NCBI RefSeq assembly: GCF_006442795.2
Contig: NZ_CP083956.1
Span: forward strand, 3,635,501 to 3,699,500
DNA length: 64,000 nucleotides
Direction of reading: 5' to 3'
Source: Mesorhizobium sp. B1-1-8
Lineage (GTDB): Bacteria > Pseudomonadota > Alphaproteobacteria > Rhizobiales > Rhizobiaceae
Positions 1 through 7,840 of this stretch are shown here, piece by piece. Under the pieces are notes generated by a model. That model was not told where the DNA came from. It saw nothing but the letters and a program-made list of their open reading frames with translations, and searched no databases. Every line of letters begins with the position of its first letter. Position 1 is the first letter of the stretch. Position numbers and translations under genes: made by a program.

Positions 1-110
1 TGATAGGACTCAGAACTTGCGAATATCCCACCGAGAAAAACAAGGATAAACGCTGCGAGAGCCGCAGCAGCTCCTGCCACCTCAGCCATAACCGGCAAAG
101 CGCTTGGCAT
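1..110 (-). CDS. Partial gene: N-terminus of a membrane protein
   Basis: An open minus-strand frame begins at an ATG at 110 and runs off the left window edge without a stop. It encodes about 36 residues: MPSALPVMAEVAGAAAALAA followed by a hydrophobic run (FILVFLGGIF). A strong purine-rich ribosome binding site (GGGGGGA) lies 2 to 3 bases upstream of the ATG. The composition fits the first membrane helix or signal anchor of a membrane protein. The family cannot be named from this fragment. Confidence 0.5.
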   Translation of the reverse strand, partial: MPSALPVMAEVAGAAAALAAFILVFLGGIFASSESY

Positions 111-257
111 TGTCCCCCCAAACGACGTGTTGGAAGGTCTGCCTGTTCGGCGAAAATCGCAAGGCTAAATTTCAAACTGAGACACTACCGATCAGTCGCC
201 TATCTTGACTCTCTCAAGCGATTGGCGCAGCCATAGTGTCTTGTGGATCGTTTGGAA

Positions 258-288
258 CCCGCCGTCTTGTTTGACGGCGGGTTTTTTT
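258..288 (+). terminator. Rho-independent terminator
   Basis: CCCGCCGTC, a 6-base loop, then GACGGCGGG followed by seven T residues. This is a perfect 9-bp GC-rich stem with a U-tract on the plus strand. No plus-strand gene is visible just upstream, so it probably ends a transcript that is non-coding, degenerate, or shorter than I can recognise. Apart from this element I see nothing convincing between 111 and 708. Confidence 0.85.
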
Positions 289-708
289 GTTTGGAAAGGG
301 CAAGCAGCCGGTCGTCAACCCGGCCCAGAGCTCTTCCGACCTGCTGCAGAGGGCTCGGTCCGGCGTCGGCCCAACTCCCTTGGCCGCCCGGACTTCAGCA
401 TCAACCATAAGTAGCCGCCGTCCGGGCTCGTGCTTGGCCGAGGGTGCGGGCGTTCGTTGCCCTCAAGACCAATGGGCAACGAATTGGACGAGGTCTAGCC
501 TCGCCATTGTCCTGCGACGGATGTGAAGGATTTCGCCAGCGTTCCTTTCGACCTGACTTTTAAATCCGGCCACTTTGACGAGGAGGGCAGACACAATCCA
601 GAAACAAAATTCTACAATGCAGAAACACCGTCGAAAAAATCAAAGATCATACTCGCTTCCGCAGTAGTCGGGTCTTCGATCCGCTTCAATAGGGAAAGGA
701 AACGATAC

Positions 709-930
709 GTGAAAATGTCTCTCCTCTCAGCTTTCGGCATTGCAGCCGCACTTGCTTTCGGCGTCAGCAGCGCTGATGCGCAGACGACAAACATGCACCG
801 CAAGCATCATCATCAGGCAGCCGTCACGTCGATGCATCACCGTCATCATCACCACTATCATCACTACCATCACCATCATCACCATCACGTTCCGATGCAT
901 CGCCAGCATCATAAGCAGCCGGCTGGCTAA
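709..930 (+). CDS. Small secreted histidine-rich protein
   Basis: About 73 residues. The start is GTG at 709 (MKMSLLSAFG) or ATG at 715, preceded by GGGAAAGGA about 8 bases upstream of the GTG. Residues 1-25 form a signal peptide (LLSAFGIAAALAFGVSSADAQ, likely cleaved after ADA). The mature part is almost entirely His, Tyr, Met, Gln and Lys, with about 22 His in some 45 residues, arranged in runs of 2 to 7. Such composition suggests periplasmic binding of Zn, Ni, Cu or Co, or a pH buffer. I do not recognise a named family. The CATCAC-type codon repeats could vary in number by slippage. Confidence 0.65.
   Translation: MKMSLLSAFGIAAALAFGVSSADAQTTNMHRKHHHQAAVTSMHHRHHHHYHHYHHHHHHHVPMHRQHHKQPAG
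824..907 (+). repeat. Degenerate CAT/CAC codon repeat inside the His-rich gene
   Basis: An imperfect tandem run of CATCAC/CACCAT units, interrupted by TAT and CGT codons, covers the His-rich tail. It is low-complexity and prone to in-frame slippage. It also produces His/Met/Val-rich shadow frames on both strands, which should not be called as genes. Confidence 0.7.
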
Positions 931-1287
931 CTACGGAGCCTACGAAAGACCGGCTTTGGTTTTGACCAAGGCCGGTCTCCAAGTGATGACGAACAAAGTA
1001 AGGCATGCCGCTGTTTGACATTCCGGTCTCGCCCGGCGAGGGCGAGAATGCCTTGAATGGCGCAGTTGTAGGCGGAAACATCAGCCCGATCACCAGGATG
1101 GTAGGGCTGCTTCCGGAGCTGCAGTCGGATCGCATTTGCGCTCTCGGCAGTCGCTTGCCCTCAAGGACAATAGCGCGGCGGATCGGGCTGCGTTTAGTTG
1201 CAAACGGCGAATAGATATCTCGCTTCCTGGCACGGCGCGTCTTTCGCCGGCAGGACTTGGTTGGAACCATCACCAGGAGGAACGCAA
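931..1287 (+). other. Intergenic stretch with a hairpin at 947-978
   Basis: A 13-bp near-perfect inverted repeat (AGACCGGCTTTGG, 6-base loop, CCAAGGCCGGTCT) lies at 947-978, just after the His-rich gene. It is not followed by a T-run, so it may be a weak terminator or an mRNA-stabilising hairpin. The rest of this 357-base stretch shows no coding sequence that I would support. Confidence 0.5.
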
Positions 1288-1626
1288 ATGCGACACGGTC
1301 GGTTCACGAAAGTTCTCTGTGCCGTGATTGCATTCGCTGCCGGATTTCTCATTCGCGATGATCTGAGCCAACTGCCTCGTGGCAATGCTATTTCGCAAGC
1401 AGAAGCGCGAGTGATCGAGCGTCATCATCATCGCCATATCCCGGTCACCGCTCACGGCGTGGCGCGCCGCACCGCGCGTCGTACGATCCGCCGGACAGCA
1501 ATCTTTGTGGCAGCGCTGCCGCCGGGCTGTCGTGTGGTCCATTACAACGGCCTCGGCTATCATCAGTGTGGCTCGCGCTACTATCAGAGTTCTGGCGGTC
1601 GATACGTCCAGGTAACCGTCCATTGA
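1288..1626 (+). CDS. Small secreted basic protein, unknown function
   Basis: 112 residues from ATG 1288, with AGGAGG 9 bases upstream, which decides this start over upstream alternatives. The N-terminus (MRHGRFTKVLCAVIAFAAGFLI) is a signal peptide or anchor. The middle is Arg/His-rich (RHHHRHIPV, RRTARRTIRR). The C-terminal half has two cysteines in CRVVHYNGLGYHQCGSRYY, possibly a disulfide. Similar short 'YHQCGSRYY' envelope proteins occur in rhizobia, but I know no function. It lies downstream of the His-rich gene in the same orientation, and both appear to be exported. Confidence 0.65.
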   Translation: MRHGRFTKVLCAVIAFAAGFLIRDDLSQLPRGNAISQAEARVIERHHHRHIPVTAHGVARRTARRTIRRTAIFVAALPPGCRVVHYNGLGYHQCGSRYYQSSGGRYVQVTVH

Positions 1627-1718
1627 TCGAGTTTGTCGGTGCGGTGAAGCAACCGCCGTTCGGCAGTGCTGGTCGCAAGGTACTGACATTTTGCCGGGGG
1701 GCGTGAGGGGCGTTCGAG

Positions 1719-2834
1719 GTGTTGAGTAGAGCCGCACGCCTCTGCCTGGCTTTTGCCCTGATCGGATTGACGTCATGCGCGCAGCGGCCCGAAAACGTCT
1801 TTATTGCCGAGGGGCCGAATACCGTGTCAGGCGCATCGCAGGTTGAAATGCTGGTTGCGACCACCCGACGCCCATCCAGCGTTCCTGGAGAAATGTTCGG
1901 AGGCGAGCGCGGTGATCCAGCCTTCGCCGACATCTCAATTTCCATTCCACCTGACAAGGCGCGCAAGGTCGGAGAGGTGGAATGGCCAAAGTCCATACCT
2001 GCCGATCCCAAGCGTGAATTTTCGACGATCCGCGCAACCCTGTTGAAGCGGGATGCGGTCATCGCGGACTTTCATGAACGCTTGGGCAGGGGGCCGTCCC
2101 GGAAAGTTCTGGTTTTCGTCCATGGCTACAATAGTCGCTTTGACGATGCCGTATTCAGGTTCGCGCAGATCGTTCATGACTCCGGCGCGAAAGATGTGCC
2201 CGTGCTCTTCACTTGGCCTTCCCGCGGAAAGCTCCTCGCCTACGCTTACGATCGCGAAAGTGCCAACTACAGCCGGGATGGCCTCGAGGCGACGCTCAAT
2301 TATTTAGTGCAGGACTCGGCGGTATCCGAGGTCTCCATTTTGGCCCATTCGATGGGAAATTGGGTCACCCTCGAGGCGCTCCGTCAGATGGGAATTCGTA
2401 AGGGCGGGATTTCCCCAAAGATCAAGAACGTCATGCTTGCGTCTCCAGATGTGGATGTGGATGTCTTCCGCACCCAGTTGGATTCCATGGGTCCTCGGCG
2501 CCCGCGCCTGACGCTCTTCGTCTCGAACGACGACAAGGCCCTGAAAGCCTCACGATGGCTTTGGGGAAGCACAGCCCGCCTCGGCACCATCGACCCAACC
2601 GTCGAGCCATACAAGCATTTCCTGGAGACTGAGAAGATCGATGTGGTCGACCTCAGCCACGTCAAGACTTCCGACCGCCTGAACCATGGCAAGTTCGCCG
2701 AAAGCCCTGAGGTCATCCAGCTTATCGGACGGCAATTGGCTACTGGACAGCCCATTACCGATCAGCAGTTGAGTGTGGCCGACCGGATCGTTGGGGGCGT
2801 CGATGCGCGACTCTCTGGCACAGTGGAACCCTAA
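1719..2834 (+). CDS. Alpha/beta-hydrolase lipoprotein (DUF900-like)
   Basis: 371 residues from GTG 1719. The N-terminus is a lipoprotein signal (ARLCLAFALIGLTSC, lipobox LTSC). The body has alpha/beta-hydrolase marks: VLVFVHGYNSRFDDAVFR (oxyanion region after a strand) near residue 130, and the nucleophile elbow SILAHSMGNW (G-H-S-M-G type, here A-H-S-M-G) near residue 205. A DVDVDVF segment and a late His (NHGKF) may supply the acid and base. This arrangement is typical of DUF900 hydrolases, whose substrates are mostly unknown. The likely location is the periplasmic side of the outer membrane. It is followed 10 bases later by the ProX-like gene, so co-transcription is likely. Confidence 0.8.
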   Translation: MLSRAARLCLAFALIGLTSCAQRPENVFIAEGPNTVSGASQVEMLVATTRRPSSVPGEMFGGERGDPAFADISISIPPDKARKVGEVEWPKSIPADPKREFSTIRATLLKRDAVIADFHERLGRGPSRKVLVFVHGYNSRFDDAVFRFAQIVHDSGAKDVPVLFTWPSRGKLLAYAYDRESANYSRDGLEATLNYLVQDSAVSEVSILAHSMGNWVTLEALRQMGIRKGGISPKIKNVMLASPDVDVDVFRTQLDSMGPRRPRLTLFVSNDDKALKASRWLWGSTARLGTIDPTVEPYKHFLETEKIDVVDLSHVKTSDRLNHGKFAESPEVIQLIGRQLATGQPITDQQLSVADRIVGGVDARLSGTVEP

Positions 2835-2844
2835 GGAAACGCCG

Positions 2845-3813
2845 ATGTCGAATGTACGATGCCTGTTCAAGAAGACCTTTTTGTCCGTCTTCGCACTGGC
2901 TGTCAGTTCTTTTTCGGTACATGCCCGAGATCTGGTCATCGCCATGCCTAACTGGCCGTCGGGGCAGGCGACCGCGAACATTTTGAAGGTCGGCTTGAAA
3001 AAGGAATTTGGGATCGACACAGAGGTTCGAGAACTGGGCTCGATGATTGCATTTGCCGGGCTGAACTCCGGCGATGTGGACATACATCCCGAGATCTGGT
3101 CGCCCAATCTCGACAGCCTCGTCGACAAGTACGTCACCAAAGCGCGCACTGTCTCCATGAGTCCTGTCGGCGTGCAGGCCTGGCAAGGACTCTGTGAGAC
3201 CCGCGTCACCGCCGAGAAATACGATATTCGGGACATCTCGGACTTGAACGACCCGAAAAAGACAGTGGTGCTCGACACGGACGGGGACGGTCAAGGCGAA
3301 CTGTGGATCGGTGCGGAAACATGGGCGTCGACCGCCATAGAGCGGATCAGGGCCAACAGCTATGGCTATGCCAAGACCATGGCATTGCTGGAAACGCCGG
3401 AGGACGTCGCGATGGCTGCTGTGGATGCGGCGGAAGCCACGGACCGTCCGATTGTATTTGCCTGCTATGCCCCACATTACATCTTCAAGCTTCACGATAT
3501 CGTTCGGCTGACAGAGCCGCCGTACGATCCCGGCAAGTGGAAGATCGTGCTGCCTTCGGAGGATCCGCAATGGTTGGTGAAATCCAGCGCGGCTGTCGGC
3601 TGGAATGCCGCTCACTTCCGCGTCGGTTACGCAACAAGCCTTCGCCAAAGCCATCCAGAGGTGGTCAAGTTCCTGGAGCGGATCGACTTCAAGGAGAATG
3701 AAATTACCGAGATGAGCTACGCGCTCCAGGTTGAGCGCCAGGCTCCGTTCGACTTCGCCACGAAATGGGTGGCTGCGCATGCTGAGCGGGTACATGGATG
3801 GGCAAGCAAATGA
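2845..3813 (+). CDS. Glycine betaine/proline-type ABC substrate-binding protein (OpuAC/ProX fold)
   Basis: 322 residues from ATG 2845. The signal peptide is LFKKTFLSVFALAVSSFSVHA, and the mature protein starts at about RDLVIAMPNWPSGQATANIL. The ProX/OpuAC family features visible are the opening WPSGQATA segment, GDVDIHPEIWSPN, and a late WPSEDPQW-like aromatic segment (VLPSEDPQWLVKSSAAVGWN). It would capture quaternary ammonium compounds for import during osmotic stress. No permease or ATPase gene is adjacent, so it is an orphan binding protein here. Its stop overlaps a possible start of the next gene (ATGA). Confidence 0.8.
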   Translation: MSNVRCLFKKTFLSVFALAVSSFSVHARDLVIAMPNWPSGQATANILKVGLKKEFGIDTEVRELGSMIAFAGLNSGDVDIHPEIWSPNLDSLVDKYVTKARTVSMSPVGVQAWQGLCETRVTAEKYDIRDISDLNDPKKTVVLDTDGDGQGELWIGAETWASTAIERIRANSYGYAKTMALLETPEDVAMAAVDAAEATDRPIVFACYAPHYIFKLHDIVRLTEPPYDPGKWKIVLPSEDPQWLVKSSAAVGWNAAHFRVGYATSLRQSHPEVVKFLERIDFKENEITEMSYALQVERQAPFDFATKWVAAHAERVHGWASK

Positions 3814-4553
3814 AGCGAAGCTCGACAATACGGAAAGCTTCATACCTCGGCGCGGATGCCTGGCAGATAAGCCTCCCGGCTATTGGGCGGCTACCCGGTA
3901 TAGCCGCGATCGCGGTTATGATGGCCGTCGCTCCGTTACAACTTGCAATTTCGGCTCCCCCGGGCGCAGCCACACAAGTCTTCGATCCAATCACCCACAA
4001 ATGGGTCGACTATGACCGCAAGAAGGCCCTCAAATATTTTGCAGCGCATAAGGAGGTGCCCGAGGCTTTCCGCATGCAGACGGTGAAGTTCCGCACCGCC
4101 GAGGTGCCTGGCACGATCATCATCGATGGGAACCAGCATTTCCTCTACCTGGTGCAGCCCGACCAGACAGCGATGCGCTATGGCATTGGTGTCGGCAGGG
4201 AGGGATTTGGCTGGGCAGGAATCGTTCGTATTGGCCGGATATCGGAATGGCCGACCTGGACACCACCCGCAGAAATGGTCGCTCGCGACCCAAAGGCTGT
4301 TCCGTTCGCGTCGGGCATGCCTGGCGGTCCTGATAACCCGCTGGGAGCCAGGGCCCTATACCTCTACGAGGGAGACCACGACACGATATATCGCATCCAT
4401 GGCACGCCTGAACCATGGACGATTGGTCTCGACGTCTCTTCCGGCTGCCTCCGTATGAACAACAAGGACATTATCGACTTGGCATCACGGGTGAGCGTGG
4501 GGGCCAAGGTCATCGTCCTGATGCAGGGCGCGGCACTCTACAAAGGTGTGTGA
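3798..4553 (+). CDS. L,D-transpeptidase (ErfK/YbiS/YcfS/YnhG family)
   Basis: 251 residues from ATG 3798. An internal ATG at 3810 overlaps the preceding stop as ATGA and may be the true start. A hydrophobic segment (IAAIAVMMAVAPLQLAISA) serves as signal or anchor. The YkuD catalytic motif is present: HGTPEPWTIGLDVSSGCLRM, with the HGT and S-x-G-C-x-R-M residues around 200-222. Such enzymes crosslink peptidoglycan by 3-3 bonds or attach outer-membrane proteins to peptidoglycan in the periplasm. Overlap with the betaine-binding gene suggests translational coupling, an odd pairing that may reflect envelope and osmotic stress. Confidence 0.88.
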   Translation: MGKQMKRSSTIRKASYLGADAWQISLPAIGRLPGIAAIAVMMAVAPLQLAISAPPGAATQVFDPITHKWVDYDRKKALKYFAAHKEVPEAFRMQTVKFRTAEVPGTIIIDGNQHFLYLVQPDQTAMRYGIGVGREGFGWAGIVRIGRISEWPTWTPPAEMVARDPKAVPFASGMPGGPDNPLGARALYLYEGDHDTIYRIHGTPEPWTIGLDVSSGCLRMNNKDIIDLASRVSVGAKVIVLMQGAALYKGV

Positions 4554-4581
4554 CGCCGAACAAATTTGAGGAGGGGATCCC

Positions 4582-4920
4582 ATGTCGACACTAAAGATTC
4601 GGGCGGTTCTGGGACATCGGTCTGCGGTTGCCGTAGTTTTGTTGGGGGCGGCCTTTCCGGTTGCCTGCGTCAGCACGCCGGCTCCGCCACCGCCGGAGCA
4701 AATGTCGCGTACAGCGGCAAAGACTGCCCCTGCCGACCTGCAACTTCTCTGCGCCAACGCCGCTGCGAAATCCGGCAACCTTAAGGCGGACAAGATCCTG
4801 CCGGTCAGCTCAAGCCAGATCGACTCGAAGACCTTTCAGGTCGACCTCGACGCCGGGGGCAAGAAAACCAGTTGCCTTGTCGACACGGACGGCAATGTCA
4901 AATCAGTGCAGCCGTTGTAG
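4582..4920 (+). CDS. Small lipoprotein, unknown function
   Basis: 112 residues from ATG 4582, with GAGGAGGGG about 8 bases upstream. The signal peptide ends in a lipobox-like FPVACVS. A Pro-rich linker (TPAPPPPEQ) follows, then a compact domain with two cysteines (LLCANAAA and KTSCLVD). The ending DTDGNVKSVQPL is typical of small periplasmic proteins of rhizobia, but I cannot assign a function. It lies 28 bases after the L,D-transpeptidase on the same strand. Confidence 0.65.
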   Translation: MSTLKIRAVLGHRSAVAVVLLGAAFPVACVSTPAPPPPEQMSRTAAKTAPADLQLLCANAAAKSGNLKADKILPVSSSQIDSKTFQVDLDAGGKKTSCLVDTDGNVKSVQPL

Positions 4921-5009
4921 AAAACCGGTGCCGTGGCAACCGCAACAACTTCCGTTCGCGGCTTGTGGAAGCAGACGCAACCGAGGTTGAGCCGACGTCC
5001 TCGATTTGC

Positions 5010-5504
5010 TCAGCCGGCCTGCTCTATCGCTCGGCCCAATCTCTCGAGTTCAAGGGAATAGCAAAACAAGGAGAAAAGCACGCCGAGCACGATGAAACCC
5101 TTGGCCAATACCTGACCCAGGGGAGGGAACGCGTCGAGCTCAGGAACGTGCCTGAAGAATAAGGCGGAGAAGAGCACTCCGGCGAAGAAGAAGCTGGCGC
5201 GGCTTGCAAACATGAGGAGGTGCCCAACCAGGGCGTTCTCAAAGGGCGCCCGGATCGCGACCCAGTTGTGCCTAGCCCAATAGAGGCCTTGCAGCGCGAT
5301 TGTGCCAGCTACCACGGCAGCTTGAGTTCCCAACTCAATGTCCAAGGTTTGTCCGAAGCTCGCGACCAAACGCTTAAAGACCGGAAATATCGTCCAAAAC
5401 AGGAACGATGCCGCCAGCGTTTGGAGCCCGATCAGTATGGGATAAGCGAGCGCCGCTGCCGGATACGGCCTCTGCCTGTTGTACCGGTGGTTCGGATGGA
5501 GCAT
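5010..5504 (-). CDS. Multi-span membrane protein, unknown function
   Basis: 164 residues from ATG 5504 (MLHPNHRYNRQRPYP). An upstream in-frame start at 5549 would add 15 unlikely residues. Four hydrophobic segments are visible: AALAYPILIGLQTLAASFLFWTIF, an AAVVAGTIALQGLYW segment, LLMFASRASFFFAGVLFSALFF and FIVLGVLFSLFCYSL. No catalytic motif is seen. It is convergent with the small lipoprotein gene and is followed upstream by the larger membrane hydrolase on the same strand, so the two may form one transcript. Confidence 0.6.
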   Translation of the reverse strand: MLHPNHRYNRQRPYPAAALAYPILIGLQTLAASFLFWTIFPVFKRLVASFGQTLDIELGTQAAVVAGTIALQGLYWARHNWVAIRAPFENALVGHLLMFASRASFFFAGVLFSALFFRHVPELDAFPPLGQVLAKGFIVLGVLFSLFCYSLELERLGRAIEQAG

Positions 5505-5702
5505 TGATCTCACCTCCGCCTTGCCACTGTATAGATGATTTGGCTCCAAAGCAGCAGTGCATGTGCATGCGGCCGAAGACCGAAGTCGGCGATTGAGGTG
5601 TCGCTAGCGCAGCGCTCTCTCCGCCTCGGCCTTCGAACTGGCGCATCCTTTTTGGCCCATCGCCACCTTGCGCTCATTTGGCCGTCTAGGGGAGCAAGGA
5701 AC

Positions 5703-7400
5703 CTATCCTCCCCTGTCATCCACCTTTGCTCTGATCTTGGCCGCGAGATGCTCCTTGAGCAGGAAGAGATCCTGTTGTCCCCAATCTTGGACTCCCAGGA
5801 CCGCGCTCCAGCCCTCGACATAATCCTGAGGCGCATAGACATGGCCGTGACCGATCGGCGCAGTTGTTGCGACAGCCATGTCCAGACCAAGCTGCAGCAT
5901 TGTCACTATCGGATACCAGCTGAGTTGCGCCGAGACATCCGGGCCTCTGGGTGAATTCATCCAACTGGGTTGCCGGTAGGCATCGCGATAATCAAAGAAC
6001 ACAATCGGATCGCTTGCATATTGCAGGTAGACGACCCGGAGCGGACCCCAGGGAGCGCCTCGAGGTACTGCTTGTCCGCTCTGGTTCATGAACCGCACCA
6101 GGCTGCTGTCGCGAAAGACGGGCAGCCACTGAGGCGTTCCTTTGTTCCGGGCGTCGCTGACCGATCGCCAGACTCGGCTGTCGAATGGCGGACCACTCCA
6201 AAGCGCGCCACTGATCGGATCGTCGATGATTTCGAACAATCCGACAGACTTTTCAGAGTTCATCGCTCCCAAGCTCAGTCCGTGCAGATAAAGACGAGGA
6301 CGGGACTGCTTGGGCAAGGTCGTCCAATAGCCATAAATCTCCAAAAAGAGGGCACGAGCTGTCTCGGAGCCATATTCCGGTTGCGCCAGCAGAGAAAGCG
6401 GGCTGCTCAAATAGGAGTACTGGACTGCGACGCTCGCGACATCGCCACGACAAAGGTACTCGACCGCATCCATGGAGGCCGGGTCGACCCAGCCCGTGCC
6501 CGTCGGTGTAATGATGATCATCGTGGATTTTCGGAAGCCGCCGACCCTCTTTAGTTCTTCCAGAGCCAATTTCGCCCGAGCCTCGGGATTCGAGGCGGCA
6601 CCCAATCCGACATAGACCCGGATCGCTTCTTGCGCTGGCCGGCCGGTAAAGGTGCTTATTTCCGCGGCAGTGTCCTCGTCAGCAATAAATTCACGGCCCG
6701 CACGCCCGAGTTCGTCCCATCTGACCAACGATGCCGAACTTCCGGTCCGGCTGCTCTCGGCCGGCTGGAGACGCTTTGGTTCAAACAGCGCATCATATTT
6801 GGCGTAGGACGAGTCCAAAGCGCTGAAGACAGAGCTTACGACGACATTGCTGGCAACCGACCAGGCCAGCACCGCTGCGATGCCCACGCCTGCTACGTTG
6901 GCAAGTCGCCGAGGTATGTATCGCCTGAAAAACTGGGCAATGACTTGGACCAGCATGCTCAGCAGACGTGCAATTGCCAATACAGAGACAAAGGTTACTA
7001 TCGCCAACGCGCACACATTCAATGGATGCGACCCATCCACCAGCGGCATCTGCATCGCTGCGCGGATGGAATTTTGCCAATTTGCGGATTCCCAAAGAGA
7101 AGCGATGGCCCCGCAGAGGCAAAGGATGATGATCACAACCTTCGCTAACCGCCGGGGACGGGTTGCCAGCTCAGGAATCTGCAGATAGCGCCATAGCCAT
7201 TGCAGGGCGACGCCGAGGCCATACCCTGCGGCGAAGCACCCGCCAGCGAGCACACCCTGCGTCAAGTCAGTCCGGGGAATGAGCGTCGGCCTAAGCGCGG
7301 CCGCAAAAAAGAAGGTGCCGACCACCAAGCCGCTGCCCGACAACAAACGCGACCGTATTGTGATCAGCTGCGCTACTAGCCCGAGGCGGGAATAACTCAT
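5703..7400 (-). CDS. Membrane alpha/beta-hydrolase (Abhydrolase_9-like)
   Basis: 565 residues. The first about 190 residues contain four to five membrane helices (for example GTFFFAAALRPTLI, VVIIILCLCGAIASLW, LNVCALAIVTFVSVLAIA and VAGVGIAAVLAWSVASNVVV). The rest is a soluble domain with the serine-hydrolase elbow LYLHGLSLGAMNS (G-L-S-L-G) near residue 370, ALWSGPPFDSRVW, and a late histidine region (APIGHGHVYAPQDYVEGW). This layout matches the Pfam Abhydrolase_9 and Abhydrolase_9_N families, whose substrates are not established. It probably faces the periplasm. The start is ATG 7400, and no better start is visible. Confidence 0.78.
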   Translation of the reverse strand: MSYSRLGLVAQLITIRSRLLSGSGLVVGTFFFAAALRPTLIPRTDLTQGVLAGGCFAAGYGLGVALQWLWRYLQIPELATRPRRLAKVVIIILCLCGAIASLWESANWQNSIRAAMQMPLVDGSHPLNVCALAIVTFVSVLAIARLLSMLVQVIAQFFRRYIPRRLANVAGVGIAAVLAWSVASNVVVSSVFSALDSSYAKYDALFEPKRLQPAESSRTGSSASLVRWDELGRAGREFIADEDTAAEISTFTGRPAQEAIRVYVGLGAASNPEARAKLALEELKRVGGFRKSTMIIITPTGTGWVDPASMDAVEYLCRGDVASVAVQYSYLSSPLSLLAQPEYGSETARALFLEIYGYWTTLPKQSRPRLYLHGLSLGAMNSEKSVGLFEIIDDPISGALWSGPPFDSRVWRSVSDARNKGTPQWLPVFRDSSLVRFMNQSGQAVPRGAPWGPLRVVYLQYASDPIVFFDYRDAYRQPSWMNSPRGPDVSAQLSWYPIVTMLQLGLDMAVATTAPIGHGHVYAPQDYVEGWSAVLGVQDWGQQDLFLLKEHLAAKIRAKVDDRGG

Positions 7401-7840
7401 GCGTCAATAGCTACACAGCGGCCGCAGCCAATCCAAGTGAGTTCTGTCGAAATGCACCGGGTCTTCTACTTTTTGACAGACGTCCGGCCGAGCATGCCGC
7501 TTTCCCAATGGACCGGCGCACGCCTAGTTCGATGAAGTGTTCGCTATTTGGGTGCTCTTCGGCAAACCCTCCTCGCGCAGCTAGACGTTCATTGGCCGGA
7601 CGAGGCTGTTCACACGACTCCTAAAAGTTTGCCGATACCGGGATTTGCCTCTGCAAGGTCTGGCTCGTTTCCACATGATGCACGAAAGAGCCACCGACGC
7701 TAGAGCGCCAAGCGCCTGAAATCGACCGCTACACATGGGCTCGGAACGATCAGGTCTTGCACCACAACATCGGTTTCTCCAAGGTAGGAGCGACGACGGA
7801 CATTGGTGTCGTTGCTTGCCTATCTGAAGGTTACAGCACG
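7401..7840. other. Intergenic region without recognisable gene
   Basis: 440 bases between the divergently transcribed membrane hydrolase and the MscS channel. I see no protein with plausible composition, no RNA gene and no clear terminator. It presumably holds the two divergent promoters. Confidence 0.4.

Noticed and set aside
824..907. Possible CRISPR-like or satellite array
   Set aside because: The repeat is a codon-scale low-complexity run inside a coding frame, without spacers or regular repeat units. No CRISPR array was seen anywhere in the window.
727..912. Met/Val-rich minus-strand frame opposite the His-rich gene
   Set aside because: It arises from reading the CAT/CAC repeat in reverse (ATG/GTG codons) and has no signal or ribosome binding site.
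5970..6554. A 194-residue plus-strand frame inside the membrane hydrolase gene
   Set aside because: It has shadow-like composition and lies antisense to a gene with a clear serine-hydrolase motif and membrane helices.
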